Assembly (NCBI GenBank): GCA_030537455.1 | Contig: JAUNMR010000027.1 | Span: 1-54,735 of the forward strand | Length of the DNA: 54,735 nucleotides | Direction: 5' to 3' | Origin: Planctomycetia bacterium | GTDB lineage: Bacteria > Planctomycetota > Planctomycetia > Pirellulales > Thermoguttaceae | Shown: piece after piece, positions 7,255 through 18,134 of the stretch | How positions within the stretch are numbered: position 1 is the stretch's first letter | Layout: every line of letters starts with the position of its first letter | The notes under the pieces: model-generated | Database searches by the model: none | What the model was told of the DNA's origin: nothing | The model's input: only the letters and a program-made list of their open reading frames with translations | Position numbers and translations under genes: made by a program

Positions 7255-9951
7255 CTACTTCACCCCGGGGGAACGTCGTTCAAACGCAAACGACAAAAAA
7301 GCGCGCAAATCTTCAATGTTTATATCTTTGCTACTACGAAATCGCAAAAAGATTGAGTCATACTGGGGCATAGATTCCTCTATTTCGGGTTCATAGCCTA
7401 TGTGAGACACATCTGAAAGCGTTATCGCCCCCTTCTTGACGTTCAATTGAAGGCAAATTGCGTCGTTATTTTTTGTAAAGATCTGCCCCATCGGAAAATT
7501 GCTTTCAGGCAGATAGAACGGCGCGGCGATCTTACCAGTCCACTCAATCACAAGCTGTGAATTAAGCTCCTCTACTAATTGACATATCGTCGTAAGATCG
7601 TCTAACGTCCAATTTGCCACATTGGAATCGCCATAGCGACCTTTCTCGGAAAAATGCCATTCGCGCCCCTGAGTACGCCAGGGCGTCAGCTTGATTACTT
7701 CCGACTCGCTAGATTCCACTTGACGAGAAAACGAACTAACAGCCTCGTCAAAGAACTTGGTAAATTCAGAGCGTTCTATCTCCTTAAGAGAATAGAACTT
7801 CAGTTCCACTTCCTGCCACGCGCCAAGCGCCTCCACTTTCACACGAGGCTGTGTGCCATACAGTGGAACCTCGTCTATTTCGTTCAGTGGCTTGAGATCT
7901 AACTGTGAAATAAGCGACGCCTTATCAAAGGTACCTTTCGGAACCCTGAATCTTACTCTAAGCAACCATTCCTCATTGGTAAAGGCACGGAAAAACCATG
8001 TCGGCTGATCCTGTGCGCGCGCTTCTACTATGGTGCGATTATTCCAGTCAATCTCGTCAAATAACTTGACCTCTTCTAGTTTTTCTATCAACGTTGCAAG
8101 TATTTTGACATTCCAGCGACGTTTACTTCCGCTGTTACTGGTAGAGCGCCCCATATGCCAGGAGCGTCCGTCTTGTTCCCAGGGGGATTCTTCGTGAGAG
8201 TCCTCATTACTAACATTCCTAACAACTTCTTCGATACTCTTCTGTTGAGCTCTGAGACTATCTCGATACTCTTGTGCGTTGAGAACAACGCGCTCCGCAT
8301 AATGACCAGCCGCCAAGGCGTCGTACAGCGCAAGACCCGTATAACTCTTAGGTTGAGCGTCGCTTGCGTCCTGATTAATCTCACGGTTAACGGCATATTC
8401 TACTAGTTGCTCCGGCGTACCGGCAAAGACCAACTTACCGCCGTCTTGTCCCGCTTCCGGTCCGATATCAAGAATCCAATCTGCGTTCTTAATCACGTCG
8501 ATGTTATGCTCTACGACTACGACCGTATTGCCTAAATCGACTAGACGGTGCAAAACAAGCAAGAGTTTTTTAACGTCGTCAAAGTGAAGTCCCGTGGTCG
8601 GTTCGTCAAGCACGTAAAACGTTCGACCAGAATCGATTCTCGATAATTCCGTCGCGAGTTTGATACGTTGTGCCTCGCCGCCCGACAAAGTTGTTGAAGG
8701 CTGACCAAGTGGTAAATAATCTAATCCCACGTCGCACAACGTTTGTAAAATACGCGTCATTGCGGGTATATCGCGAAAGAGCGTTAGCGCTTCGCCACAT
8801 GTTGTGGCTAACGTGTCGGCAATTGACTTCCCACGGAATTTTACCTTCAAGACCTCTTGATTATAACGCGCGCCATTACATTGATCACACGTCACCCAGA
8901 CGTCAGGAAGAAAATGCATTTCGAATTTCAAAGCCCCCGCGCCTTCACACTTCTCACAGCGCCCGCCAGGAACATTGAAGCTAAAGTGACGAGACGACAA
9001 ACCTCGTGTTCTGGACTCTGGCAACTGACTATACAGATTCCGAATCTGTTCAAATAACCCCGTATATGTAGCCGCATTGGAAGTCGGCGTTTGCCCAATC
9101 GGCGTTTGGTCGACACACAAAACCTTATGTATCCGTTCCACGCCTAGTACTGTTTCGCAGACATTCGTGGGTATGGCGCTATGACGTAAAACCAAATTAA
9201 GGGATCGTACCAGTACGTCCTCAACAAGAGTACTCTTGCCGCTTCCGCTCACTCCTGTCACGACAGTTAAAGCCGAAAGCGGAATAGGCGCGTCAATGTA
9301 TTTGAGATTGTGCTTACGCGCGCCCTTGACAAGAATCCATCCATAGGGCCATTTCGGAAGACTCCCTCTATACGATAGTTCGGCGCTTGTGGGCGTACAA
9401 TATCCCTGTGCCTCTTGAAAAGAACGTCGTCGTTCCACTTCTGCTTCAGAAATCGGCGTCTCTTTGATCTTGTTTTGTAGAGCCTCAAGGTCATAGCGTG
9501 ACTGATTAGCGCCTGATTCGCTCCGAAAATTCGACTTGTCGCGACTGCGCTTTCGGCTCGACGTCGTACGACGCGCCGTATTACCCTTAGAACGGCATTG
9601 GGAAGACTCCTCTGTGTGCTCGTGCGTCAACGTAAAAGTAGTCTCGTCTACACTGTTGCTCTTTACCTTTTTACGACTTGAAACACTCTGTGCCCTTGTC
9701 ACAGAGCGAGCGGTTTGTTTTTTCGGCATAGAAGACGACTTTGTTACGCCGTCCACTGCGACCGCGTCCGAATTCTTAGCGGTCGTGCGCTTCTTGCTGG
9801 AAGCGTCCCCTTTAGTAACGGAATCAACAAAATCCCCCTCTTCTACCTTAGTACTCTTTTTACGACTTGACGACGTCGCCTTAGAACGAATAGCGTTAGC
9901 ATTCGTTTCCGTGCTTTTCGACGTTGAGGACGACTTAATGTTCTTTTTCAT
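7255..9951 (-). CDS. UvrA C-terminal half with low-complexity N terminus and duplicated C-terminal module
   Basis: This 898-residue protein has three parts. Residues 1-150 are Ser/Thr/Lys/Arg-rich low complexity. Residues about 195-550 match the second ABC half of UvrA: Walker [10 protein letters not shown] (233-241), the CEKC..CDQC zinc module (332-358), signature [11 protein letters not shown] (421-431), Walker B and D-loop [12 protein letters not shown] (445-456), and the switch histidine in VVVEHN. Residues about 589-890 hold two related modules beginning SPW.QDGR.WH (589) and [11 protein letters not shown] (756). I do not recognise them. No N-terminal UvrA half is present; the matching half is the C-terminal part of the protein encoded immediately upstream (10104-15182). 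The two probably form a second UvrA in trans for nucleotide excision repair or a related DNA-damage role. No clear ribosome-binding site precedes ATG 9951. Confidence 0.85.
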   Translation of the reverse strand: MKKNIKSSSTSKSTETNANAIRSKATSSSRKKSTKVEEGDFVDSVTKGDASSKKRTTAKNSDAVAVDGVTKSSSMPKKQTARSVTRAQSVSSRKKVKSNSVDETTFTLTHEHTEESSQCRSKGNTARRTTSSRKRSRDKSNFRSESGANQSRYDLEALQNKIKETPISEAEVERRRSFQEAQGYCTPTSAELSYRGSLPKWPYGWILVKGARKHNLKYIDAPIPLSALTVVTGVSGSGKSTLVEDVLVRSLNLVLRHSAIPTNVCETVLGVERIHKVLCVDQTPIGQTPTSNAATYTGLFEQIRNLYSQLPESRTRGLSSRHFSFNVPGGRCEKCEGAGALKFEMHFLPDVWVTCDQCNGARYNQEVLKVKFRGKSIADTLATTCGEALTLFRDIPAMTRILQTLCDVGLDYLPLGQPSTTLSGGEAQRIKLATELSRIDSGRTFYVLDEPTTGLHFDDVKKLLLVLHRLVDLGNTVVVVEHNIDVIKNADWILDIGPEAGQDGGKLVFAGTPEQLVEYAVNREINQDASDAQPKSYTGLALYDALAAGHYAERVVLNAQEYRDSLRAQQKSIEEVVRNVSNEDSHEESPWEQDGRSWHMGRSTSNSGSKRRWNVKILATLIEKLEEVKLFDEIDWNNRTIVEARAQDQPTWFFRAFTNEEWLLRVRFRVPKGTFDKASLISQLDLKPLNEIDEVPLYGTQPRVKVEALGAWQEVELKFYSLKEIERSEFTKFFDEAVSSFSRQVESSESEVIKLTPWRTQGREWHFSEKGRYGDSNVANWTLDDLTTICQLVEELNSQLVIEWTGKIAAPFYLPESNFPMGQIFTKNNDAICLQLNVKKGAITLSDVSHIGYEPEIEESMPQYDSIFLRFRSSKDINIEDLRAFLSFAFERRSPGVK

Positions 9952-10103
9952 AACAAGCTACTATTGCATGAAAGAGCGCTTTCGGAATGATAACAAACCT
10001 CAAGGTTACGCTCAAAATCACAGGCTCCGTCGTGGAACCAAGTCAAAAAAAAGGGACGCTTTCAGAATACGTACAATACTCGAACTAAATACGTTTCCTT
10101 TAG

Positions 10104-13100
10104 CTACAAAATAATACGGCGGTTAATGGGAATCGGAATGTAATTTTGACCAGACAGGTAGGAACCCGTCAAGGATGAATCTGACTTCTCAATATCTTCC
10201 GGCGAACCGACCGCCATAATCCTACCGCCCTGGGCGCCGGCTTTGGGTCCAAAGTCAATCACATAGTCGGCGCTTGCGATGACCTCCTGATCATGTTCCA
10301 CAACCAGTAAAGTATTCCCGAGGGAGCACAACTTACGCATCGCGCTGATCAGACGCTGATTATCGCGCTGATGAAGACCAATCGTAGGCTCGTCAAGCAC
10401 GTAAACCACGCCAACCAAACCGCCGCCGATTTGCGCCGCCAGACGAATACGCTGAGACTCGCCGCCTGAAAGCGTCGGCGCGGGACGTCCAAGTGTCAGA
10501 TAGTCCAGTCCCACGTCCACCAAGAAGGTCAAACGCGCAACGACTTCGTCGATAATATCACCCGCTACGTCCTCTTCTAGCGCCGTAAGATCTAACTCCT
10601 TAAAAAAGCGAGTTAGTTCGCCCAATGGAGTGCGACAAAGTTGATCTAACGTTTGATTATGAAATCGAACAGCAGAGGCGTCGTCACGCAAACGACTACC
10701 CAAACAGACCGAACATTCACACTCCTGAACGCTATTCTCCTGACGAGTACGATAATAAGGATTCGCGTGTGAAAGTTCTTCCGTTGCCGGATAGATCCCC
10801 TTGTATTGGAATCTAAACGCTACTTTCGCTCTGGGATCTTGTTCGGAAATAAAGCGCAACGCGTCTTTCGCGCGTTCCTCAGCCGTCTTGGCCTTAGACG
10901 CTACGTCCAAATCGTATGTCAAAACGTCGAACCATCGGTCGCCCGCGCCACTAAAGAGTAAGCGTCGTCGACGCGCGTCTAGGCGTTCAAACGGCATATC
11001 AAGGGGAGTGTCGGTCTCACGAGCAAAGGCGCGCATCATTGCCGTTGTGATCGGGGTGGAAAAATCTGACCACAGAGTCAATGCGCCTTGAGCAAGCGAT
11101 AACTTAGGATCAGACACATACTGCTCTGGATTTGCGCCGACCTGAACGCCTAAACCATTACAGTGTGGACACCTACCAAGTGGACTATTAAAGGAAAACG
11201 AACTTGGCGTTAAGACCTCAAAAGCGCGACCGCACTGTTCGCAAGAGCGCTTTTGGCTCAACGTCATGGTTTCCCAAAGACGTTCTGGCTTATTATCGTC
11301 CATCAAGACTACGAGCAGCTGACCTTTGCCCCATTCTAACGCTGTTTCTACGCTATCGGCTACACGTCCGCGTTGAGCTTGAAGTTCCCTAACGTCTGTC
11401 GTTGCCTTAAGCTTCAGGCGGTCGACCACCACCTCGATCTGATGAACCGTCCTGACGTCAAGAGTCAATGGTTCGTCAATCGAGTGTATCGCGCCGTCTA
11501 TTCTAATGCGAACAAACCCTTGAATACGAAGGCGTTCCAAAAGATTCTCGAAACTCTCGTTCTGTTCCAGGGTTATCGGCGCGGCAATATAGAGTCTCTG
11601 CTCGTTCTCTTGTGCCTTACGCAAGACGCGTGCAACAATCTGATCCGTAGACTGAGAACCAATTGGCACATTACAGTCGGGACAATAAGGAACGCCAACA
11701 CGTGCGTATAGAACACGAAGGTAGTCAAGAATTTCAGTCACCGTTCCTACCGTCGAATGAGGCGAGGAACCAATCGTTTTCTGTTCAATAGCTATCGACG
11801 GAGCAATACCAATCGTTTGTTCCACGTCAGGTTTCTGGATTTGACCGAGGAACTGACGCGCATAGCTCGAAAGACTCTCCATATACCGGCGACGACCTTC
11901 TGCATAAACAACGTCGATTGCAAGGGACGATTTGCCGCTTCCACTCGGACCGGTGCAGACTGTTATTTTATTACGTGGTATTTCTACTGAAACATTCTGA
12001 AGATTATGTTCCTTAGCGCCACGAATTATGATTGGTCCTTCTTCATCGGCAATGTCAACGACAGGTTTGTCTTGTAAGGTTCGCGCGCGTTCGGAAATTG
12101 TCTCAACAAGCTTTTTACGATCCCTAGCAAAATATTCTTTCAAGGCGACGCCAGTGTGAGACGTTGAAATTTCAGCTACCTCTTCTGGCGTTCCTTCGGC
12201 AACCAAATATCCGCCGCGCTCCCCGCCTTCTGGACCAAGATCGATGACCCAGTCCGCTGTCTTAATTACGTCAAGGTTGTGCTCAACGATCAAGACGGTA
12301 TTGCCGGCGTCGGCAAAACTATGTAAAACGCGCAACAGTGTTTTAATGTCAGCAAAATGAAGACCTGTCGTCGGCTCGTCCAATAGATACAACGTTCTGC
12401 CAGCGCTTTTTTTCGTTAGTTCCTTCGCAAGTTTGACTCGCTGCGCTTCGCCGCCGGAAAGCGTTGGAGAAGGTTGACCCAACTTCATATAACCGAGACC
12501 AACGTCATAGAGAGTCTGGAGTTTCTCGCGAATTTTGGGGATATTCTCAAAGTGCTTAAGCGCTGTCTCGACGTCTAACTCTAAAGTCTGGTCAATCGAC
12601 AACCCTTTATATTTGATCGCAAGGGTCTCTTGATTAAAACGACGACCGCCGCACTCCGAGCAAGTCGTCCACATATCGGCCAAAAAATCCATTTCCAGCC
12701 GTACAGCGCCGTTGCCTTCGCACTTCTCACAACGACCGCCCGATACGTTAAAGCTAAAGCGACCGGGTTGAAATCCCTTTGCGCGCGCCTCTGGCGTCTC
12801 GGAGTAGAGCCTGCGAATCTCGTCAAAGAGCTTAATATACGTCGCAGGGTTAGAACGCGGCGTACGGCCAATCGGAGCTTGATCAATGGAGATAAGCTTG
12901 CTAAGGTACTGAGCGCCCTCAAAAGCACGATGCGCTCCAGGACGCCCATTGGCATGATTGAGAACGGTAGCTAGATGTTCACGAATGATATCATTAACTA
13001 AGGAACTCTTACCGCTACCGCTCACGCCGGTCACACACACTACGCCGCCAAGAGGAATCGATACGTCGATATCCTTTAAATTATGGTGAGTTGCGCCTCG

Positions 13101-15182
13101 TACGACTATTCGACGAGAATCGAGTTTACGACGTTGTTTAGGCGTGGGTATGCTTTCGTCGCCGGCAAGATAACGCGCGGTTAGACTGGACTCGCGTTGA
13201 TTACAGAGCACGTCGGCAACGGAACCCGACGCCACCGCCTGACCGCCATGAGAGCCAGGTCCCGGTCCAAAATCGACAAGATAATCCGCCGCGAGCATTG
13301 AATCTTCGTCATGCTCCACAACCACGACCGTATTGCCAAGGTCGCGAAGTTCGTGCATTGTATGAATTAACTTATCATTGTCACGAGGATGCAAGCCGAT
13401 AGAGGGCTCGTCTAGAACGTACATAACGCCGACAAGACCGCCGCCGATCTGACCCGCAAGGCGAATACGTTGCGTCTCGCCCCCGGATAGCGTGGGGGCG
13501 CCACGACCAAGGGACAAATACCCCAAACCTACGTCAATAAGAAAACCCAATCGCTTGGTGATCTCTGCTATGAGATCGCCTATAATCGAGCGGTGAAACT
13601 CCGAAAGTTCTATCGCTCCGAGAAATTCGATCAAATCAAAAATCGAAAGGTTAGACAGTTCAGGAAGTGAAAAAAGCTTCTTCTCGGAAAAGACCGGAGC
13701 GCTAGAACTAGTCGCTAATTTGAATGCACGCGCATGTTCGTTCAAACGCATGCCATGGCAATATTCACATGGCATCGTTCTCATAAAGCGTTCCATCGCT
13801 GTGAGTTGGGCGCGATTACTCGTCTCTTCGTATTGCTTGAGCATTCGTGGGATAATTCCCTCGAACACGTCTTTCCAGGTATGTCCAGAGGATCCGTTCT
13901 GCCAGACATAAGTTACGCTACGCTCGCCCAACCCCCATAATATCGAATGTTGCGCGCGAGGGTCTAAATCTTCCCACGCCGTCTCCAAGACGCTATTCTC
14001 TGGAAGATTATACTCTTGTTCGATCGCTCGTGCCACGCCGAGGTAAACGTGTTGCTTCCAGCGACCTAAATCTTGCCATTTCCCAACCGGAACTATACAG
14101 CCTTGCTGGAAAGACTTCGAAGGATCTGGAATCAAAAGCGAGGGAGAAAACGTGTACGTCGCGCCAAGACCTTGGCAGTGTGGACACATGCCTTGCGCGT
14201 TATTAAAGCTAAATAATTGTGGCGTGGGGCGTTCAAAACTAACGCCACAATGTGAGCAGGAATAGTCAGAGCTGAAATACAACTCTAACGTTTTCGTAAC
14301 GTCGACAAGCCCAGAAACCACGTCGCTGGAATCGCTAAGCTTGGGCGTGCGAGACTTATGAATCTCCTGAGGATTCAATTCGTCACTGAATGCAACGCCA
14401 AAGTCAAAACCGCTTTGTCCCTCTTGTGCTTCCACCGCTGACACGCTCGACGCCAACGCGCCTCGATTCTGATCGACAATCAGAATCATCTGACCTTTAC
14501 CAAGATTCAGAGCGGTTTCTACTGCTTGACTAACGTCGCGAAAAGACGATTCATTTTTCGTAACTTTAGCTATGACGACGTCAATTGAATGTCGTGATTG
14601 TCGATCTAGTGAGATCGGCGCGTCGACGTCGTAAAAGGTTCCGTCGATACGAACGCGACGATAACCGCGACGACGCAAGGCGTTGACTACTTCCTGATTA
14701 CGTCCCTTCTGATTTCTTACTATCGGCGCTAAAATCAAAAGTTGAGAGTTATCCGGCAGAGTACGAACTCGCTCGAGAATCTGAGCATGCGTTTGCGCGA
14801 CAATCTCACGACCACATTTGGGACAAAAGCCCGTCGCAACTCGTGCGAAAAGAACGCGCATGTAGTCGGATATTTCGGTTATTGTACCTACGGTTGAACG
14901 ATTATTCTGACCAGCTGTCTTTTGAGAAATCGAGATAGAAGGACTTAGACCGGATACATTCTCTACGTCTGGTTTCGGAAGTTGACGAAGATACTGACGA
15001 GCATGACTCGACAGGCTTTCAACGTAACGTCTTTGACCTTCCGCATACAGCGTATCGAACGCTAAAGAACTCTTACCGCTGCCGCTGACCCCTGTAAAGC
15101 AGATCATACGATTATGTGGCAACGTGAGACTCACGTTGTCTAGATTGTGTTCGCGAGCGCCGCGAATGATAATCTCTGACAT
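10104..15182 (-). CDS. uvrA: UvrA excinuclease subunit fused to the N-terminal half of a second UvrA
   Basis: This is the DNA-damage-recognition ATPase of UvrABC nucleotide excision repair. The protein is about 1692 residues, against about 940 for a normal UvrA. Residues about 1-1020 form a complete UvrA: an IIIRGAREHNL start, Walker [10 protein letters not shown], a first zinc module CSHC..CPHC near 310-345, and LSGGETQRIRLAGQIGGG near 567. The second ABC half starts near 694 with Walker A near 720, CEKC..CSEC near 820-850 and [15 protein letters not shown] near 909. From about 1050 another N-terminal half begins (IIIRGAKEHNL, Walker A GPSGSGKSS near 1079, CEQC..CPHC near 1317, LSGGESQRIRLAAQIGGG near 1569) and the protein ends just after it. 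The frame opens at TTG 15191, but ATG 15182 aligns with the usual UvrA N terminus. The missing fourth half is the next gene. Confidence 0.93.
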   Translation of the reverse strand: MSEIIIRGAREHNLDNVSLTLPHNRMICFTGVSGSGKSSLAFDTLYAEGQRRYVESLSSHARQYLRQLPKPDVENVSGLSPSISISQKTAGQNNRSTVGTITEISDYMRVLFARVATGFCPKCGREIVAQTHAQILERVRTLPDNSQLLILAPIVRNQKGRNQEVVNALRRRGYRRVRIDGTFYDVDAPISLDRQSRHSIDVVIAKVTKNESSFRDVSQAVETALNLGKGQMILIVDQNRGALASSVSAVEAQEGQSGFDFGVAFSDELNPQEIHKSRTPKLSDSSDVVSGLVDVTKTLELYFSSDYSCSHCGVSFERPTPQLFSFNNAQGMCPHCQGLGATYTFSPSLLIPDPSKSFQQGCIVPVGKWQDLGRWKQHVYLGVARAIEQEYNLPENSVLETAWEDLDPRAQHSILWGLGERSVTYVWQNGSSGHTWKDVFEGIIPRMLKQYEETSNRAQLTAMERFMRTMPCEYCHGMRLNEHARAFKLATSSSAPVFSEKKLFSLPELSNLSIFDLIEFLGAIELSEFHRSIIGDLIAEITKRLGFLIDVGLGYLSLGRGAPTLSGGETQRIRLAGQIGGGLVGVMYVLDEPSIGLHPRDNDKLIHTMHELRDLGNTVVVVEHDEDSMLAADYLVDFGPGPGSHGGQAVASGSVADVLCNQRESSLTARYLAGDESIPTPKQRRKLDSRRIVVRGATHHNLKDIDVSIPLGGVVCVTGVSGSGKSSLVNDIIREHLATVLNHANGRPGAHRAFEGAQYLSKLISIDQAPIGRTPRSNPATYIKLFDEIRRLYSETPEARAKGFQPGRFSFNVSGGRCEKCEGNGAVRLEMDFLADMWTTCSECGGRRFNQETLAIKYKGLSIDQTLELDVETALKHFENIPKIREKLQTLYDVGLGYMKLGQPSPTLSGGEAQRVKLAKELTKKSAGRTLYLLDEPTTGLHFADIKTLLRVLHSFADAGNTVLIVEHNLDVIKTADWVIDLGPEGGERGGYLVAEGTPEEVAEISTSHTGVALKEYFARDRKKLVETISERARTLQDKPVVDIADEEGPIIIRGAKEHNLQNVSVEIPRNKITVCTGPSGSGKSSLAIDVVYAEGRRRYMESLSSYARQFLGQIQKPDVEQTIGIAPSIAIEQKTIGSSPHSTVGTVTEILDYLRVLYARVGVPYCPDCNVPIGSQSTDQIVARVLRKAQENEQRLYIAAPITLEQNESFENLLERLRIQGFVRIRIDGAIHSIDEPLTLDVRTVHQIEVVVDRLKLKATTDVRELQAQRGRVADSVETALEWGKGQLLVVLMDDNKPERLWETMTLSQKRSCEQCGRAFEVLTPSSFSFNSPLGRCPHCNGLGVQVGANPEQYVSDPKLSLAQGALTLWSDFSTPITTAMMRAFARETDTPLDMPFERLDARRRRLLFSGAGDRWFDVLTYDLDVASKAKTAEERAKDALRFISEQDPRAKVAFRFQYKGIYPATEELSHANPYYRTRQENSVQECECSVCLGSRLRDDASAVRFHNQTLDQLCRTPLGELTRFFKELDLTALEEDVAGDIIDEVVARLTFLVDVGLDYLTLGRPAPTLSGGESQRIRLAAQIGGGLVGVVYVLDEPTIGLHQRDNQRLISAMRKLCSLGNTLLVVEHDQEVIASADYVIDFGPKAGAQGGRIMAVGSPEDIEKSDSSLTGSYLSGQNYIPIPINRRIIL

Positions 15183-15243
15183 ACGCGCCAATAACTTCCG
15201 TGAATCAAAACCGTGAGAAAAGTAGAAAGGACGTTACCCCAAA

Positions 15244-15282
15244 GTTCCCCTCGACGCATACGATACGTAGCTCAAGGGGAAC
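15244..15282 (-). terminator. Hairpin between dapL and uvrA
   Basis: The inverted repeat GTTCCCCT / AGGGGAAC, with only a short TTT on the minus-strand 3' side, lies in the 173-base gap. A second, weaker inverted repeat (CTTACACTT / AAGTGTGAG, one G-T pair) is at 15313-15338. Either could partly end the dapL transcript. The missing T run makes this uncertain. Confidence 0.35.
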
Positions 15283-15355
15283 GGCATAACGTTCTTACAC
15301 AATAAAGACGATCTTACACTTTTCAAGGCAAGTGTGAGTCTCAAACTCGCGCTTC

Positions 15356-16588
15356 TTAGAACACGAAGGAAATCTTCTGGAGGCGTTCCTCTAACGCCGC
15401 CATGAGTTCGTCTTCCTTCTCCTGTGTATCTGCAAGATAAGTCACAGAGAAACGTAAGTAAGCGCCACAGTTATCCCAAGGTACCGTGCAAATTGATTGC
15501 TCGGTAATCAAAAATTGCGAAACCTCTTCGGCGTTGGCAAAAGTGAGACCGCTCTTGAGACCGGTCGGCGCCTTAACATACAGGAAGTAAGTACCGCCGG
15601 GAACCTCGCAGTCGAACCCGAACTTGTTCAGGGTGTTCACCAACTTCTGCAAACGACGGTGATACTTCGCGCGAGCTTGGTCGGGAATTGAATCGTCGTC
15701 AAGAGCAAGAGCCGCCGCCTTTTGAATCGCAAGGAACTGACCGCTATCGCTATTGTCCTTCACGTCGGCGAAGGCGTGAACAATGCGCTCATTACCACAA
15801 ATCCAGCCCAAACGCCAACCGATCATATTCCAGCCCTTGGACATTGAGTGGATTTCAACGCCAACCTCTTTCGCGCCCTCCACTTCCAAAAAGCTCAACG
15901 GGCGATCGCGGAAGCTGAACATTGAGTGAGCGGCGTCCTGAACGACGACTATCTCGTTCTTACGTGCAAAGTCGATAACCTTTTTGTAGAAGTCAACCGT
16001 CGCAAGTTGTCCCGTCGGACTGTTCGGATAGTTGACGACCAAAAGCTTGGCGCGTTGGAGAATGTCCGCTGGAATCGAATCAAGATCCGGATAGAAACTA
16101 TTCTCCGCAAGCAGAGGAAGATTATAAACCTCGCCGCCGTTATACTTGGTATGAGTACCAGCCACGGGATAACCAGGAACAGTCATGAGCGTCACGTCGC
16201 CAGGATTAATGAAGACGTCAGGAATCATAGCCAGCGCTGGTTTGGAACCGATACTATGATTGATTTCGGCGACTGGATCAAGGTCGATGTTAAAGCGACG
16301 TTTCATAAAGCGCGCGACGGCGTCTTTAAACTCTTGGCAACCGTTGTCCGCGTAACCGCGGTTCTCGATTTTGCCGAGCTCTTCGATCATCTTGGCGCGA
16401 ACCTGAGGAGCGGCAGTCTCATCGTTTTCGCCAATGCCAAAGTCAAGCAAAGGACGCTCCGGATGTTCTGCCAAAGCCTTACGTTTGGCGCGTTTGATCT
16501 TTTCAAACTTGTAGATTTCCGTGCTTTTACCGTAATTAATACCGCCAATGCGCTCGGCGAATAACTTTTGGAAGTAAGGATCGCTCAT
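15356..16588 (-). CDS. dapL: LL-diaminopimelate aminotransferase
   Basis: This fold-type I PLP enzyme converts tetrahydrodipicolinate and glutamate to LL-diaminopimelate in one step, supplying lysine and, where present, peptidoglycan. The 410-residue product shows the NRGYADNGCQEFKDA and NYPNSPTGQ motifs, the aspartate in VVQDAAHS, and the Schiff-base lysine in SMSKGWNMIGWRLG (K251). The frame is open from 16672, but ATG 16588 (MSDPYFQKLF) is where planctomycete homologues I recall begin; there is no clear Shine-Dalgarno. The single-step DapL route is typical of Planctomycetota, Chlamydiota and plants. Its neighbours (mnmA upstream, uvrA downstream) are functionally unrelated. Confidence 0.88.
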   Translation of the reverse strand: MSDPYFQKLFAERIGGINYGKSTEIYKFEKIKRAKRKALAEHPERPLLDFGIGENDETAAPQVRAKMIEELGKIENRGYADNGCQEFKDAVARFMKRRFNIDLDPVAEINHSIGSKPALAMIPDVFINPGDVTLMTVPGYPVAGTHTKYNGGEVYNLPLLAENSFYPDLDSIPADILQRAKLLVVNYPNSPTGQLATVDFYKKVIDFARKNEIVVVQDAAHSMFSFRDRPLSFLEVEGAKEVGVEIHSMSKGWNMIGWRLGWICGNERIVHAFADVKDNSDSGQFLAIQKAAALALDDDSIPDQARAKYHRRLQKLVNTLNKFGFDCEVPGGTYFLYVKAPTGLKSGLTFANAEEVSQFLITEQSICTVPWDNCGAYLRFSVTYLADTQEKEDELMAALEERLQKISFVF

Positions 16589-16853
16589 TTCTGTGAATTT
16601 ACGCAAATTCAAAGGTCGAGGGTAGATCGACCGCATCGCTACGGCAACGCCGTACCTTCGACTCATACACAATTGGCGTCAACGCGATTGTCGTCAAAGG
16701 GCAGCGCACGCGTCGACGTCTGGTCAACTACATTGTTTCTATTATACGAAGTAAACGCCAATATGACGCCCCCACTTCGTTGAAAAGACCGTTTTTAACG
16801 GAATTTCTAGCCGTGCGACCTAGATTTACGAATTACTCGTACTAGGCGGACGT

Positions 16854-18134
16854 CTAGTCGTCAATTTCGATCTTGCCACCGCCCAAAAGACGATCGCGCC
16901 AGTAGCACACGAGCGCCTGTCCAGGAGCAACGGCAAAGCGCGGAGAATCGGTTCTAACGACTATCTCGCCAAGCTCGTTTGCAACAACTGTCGCCGTACA
17001 CGATTCGTTACGATAGCGGATCTTGATCTGGCATCGAAACTCCTGGTTCATCGGGACGTCAGCGTGCCAATTGGCATGTGTCGCACGAATGACGCTCCTC
17101 CCCAAAGCTTCATAAGGACCTAAGGTCACCGCATGGGTCACGGGGTCGACACGCTGGACGAAAATACGCTCGCCGAACCCCATGCCAAGTCCCTTGCGCT
17201 GACCGATCGTATATTTCTCGTACCCATGGTGCTCGCCAATCTTTTTACCGTCCAGCGACAGAAACTCGCCAGAAGAGTCGCTAGGCAAAGCGCTCCACCG
17301 CTCGGGATTCGCGTCGCGAACGCGCTTGATAAAAGCTAGACGTTCGTCGTCGGGCACAAAACATATTTCCTGGCTGTCTTTCTTCGTTGCTACCGGCAGT
17401 CCAATACGCTTGGCCAGCTCACGAACTTTTGGCTTTTCCATTTCGCCAACAGGAAACTGAATGTACGGCAAAACGGAACGTGGCGCGCCATAAAGGAAAT
17501 AGGACTGATCCTTGGGAGACGGAGAACGAGTAAAAAAGTTTTCACTGGGATCGCGAAGAAGCCATTCAGGCGGATTACTAAACTCTTCATTCGAATCAAC
17601 GACTCCTGGAGCAAACTGACGCGACCAGTTCCCCACCGATTCCTTACGCACATAGTGACCGGTTGCAAGGGACGTTGCGCCCAATTCCTGGGCAACGCGC
17701 CACAATAAACCGAACTTAATCAAACGATTGCACAACGCACAAGGATTCGGTGTTCGAGCAGCGTAATATTCTTCGATAAAGTTTTCGACGATTGCATTAA
17801 AAGGAATCGACAAATCTAGTAGAACCAGAGGGACGTTGAGAAAATTCGCAACGTCTAAGGCTGAGGCAAAATCCCTAGGCAAACAAAACGGAAAATTCTC
17901 CGCAGTCCAAGACAAACGCGCCAACTCCCCGTTCTGATCCACTCTGTAAAGATCAAACTCATTAGACGCAGGAACCTTCGTCAAGACGTCGCGTGTCTCT
18001 TCCCATGACAACGTGGCTTGATATGCATGTCGCATGAACAAACCGCGTACGTTCCAGTCTGCGTTTAATAACAAGGCGGCCGACGTCCCACTATCTACGC
18101 CGCCAGACATTGCCACCAATACGTTCCGTGTCAT
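16854..18134 (-). CDS. mnmA: tRNA-specific 2-thiouridylase
   Basis: MnmA makes 2-thiouridine at the wobble position of tRNA for Lys, Glu and Gln. The 426-residue product has the PP-loop MSGGVDSGTSAALL (9-22). The catalytic cysteine lies in NPCALCN (C135) and the second, persulfide-forming cysteine in QEICFVP (C258). KDQSYFLYG and the YTIGQRKGLGMG motif are also present, with a C-terminal beta-barrel. Compared with the E. coli enzyme there is an insertion of about 50 residues around 38-88 between the P-loop domain strands, of unknown role. The ATG start leaves a 388-base upstream gap. Confidence 0.92.
   Translation of the reverse strand: MTRNVLVAMSGGVDSGTSAALLLNADWNVRGLFMRHAYQATLSWEETRDVLTKVPASNEFDLYRVDQNGELARLSWTAENFPFCLPRDFASALDVANFLNVPLVLLDLSIPFNAIVENFIEEYYAARTPNPCALCNRLIKFGLLWRVAQELGATSLATGHYVRKESVGNWSRQFAPGVVDSNEEFSNPPEWLLRDPSENFFTRSPSPKDQSYFLYGAPRSVLPYIQFPVGEMEKPKVRELAKRIGLPVATKKDSQEICFVPDDERLAFIKRVRDANPERWSALPSDSSGEFLSLDGKKIGEHHGYEKYTIGQRKGLGMGFGERIFVQRVDPVTHAVTLGPYEALGRSVIRATHANWHADVPMNQEFRCQIKIRYRNESCTATVVANELGEIVVRTDSPRFAVAPGQALVCYWRDRLLGGGKIEIDD

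Noticed and set aside
9536..10114. 192-residue plus-strand frame over the UvrA-half N terminus
   Set aside because: It is the reverse of the Ser/Lys-rich region; the minus frame continues into clear UvrA motifs.
15926..16564. 212-residue plus-strand frame over dapL
   Set aside because: The minus strand encodes an intact DapL with the PLP lysine motif; the plus frame has no family features.
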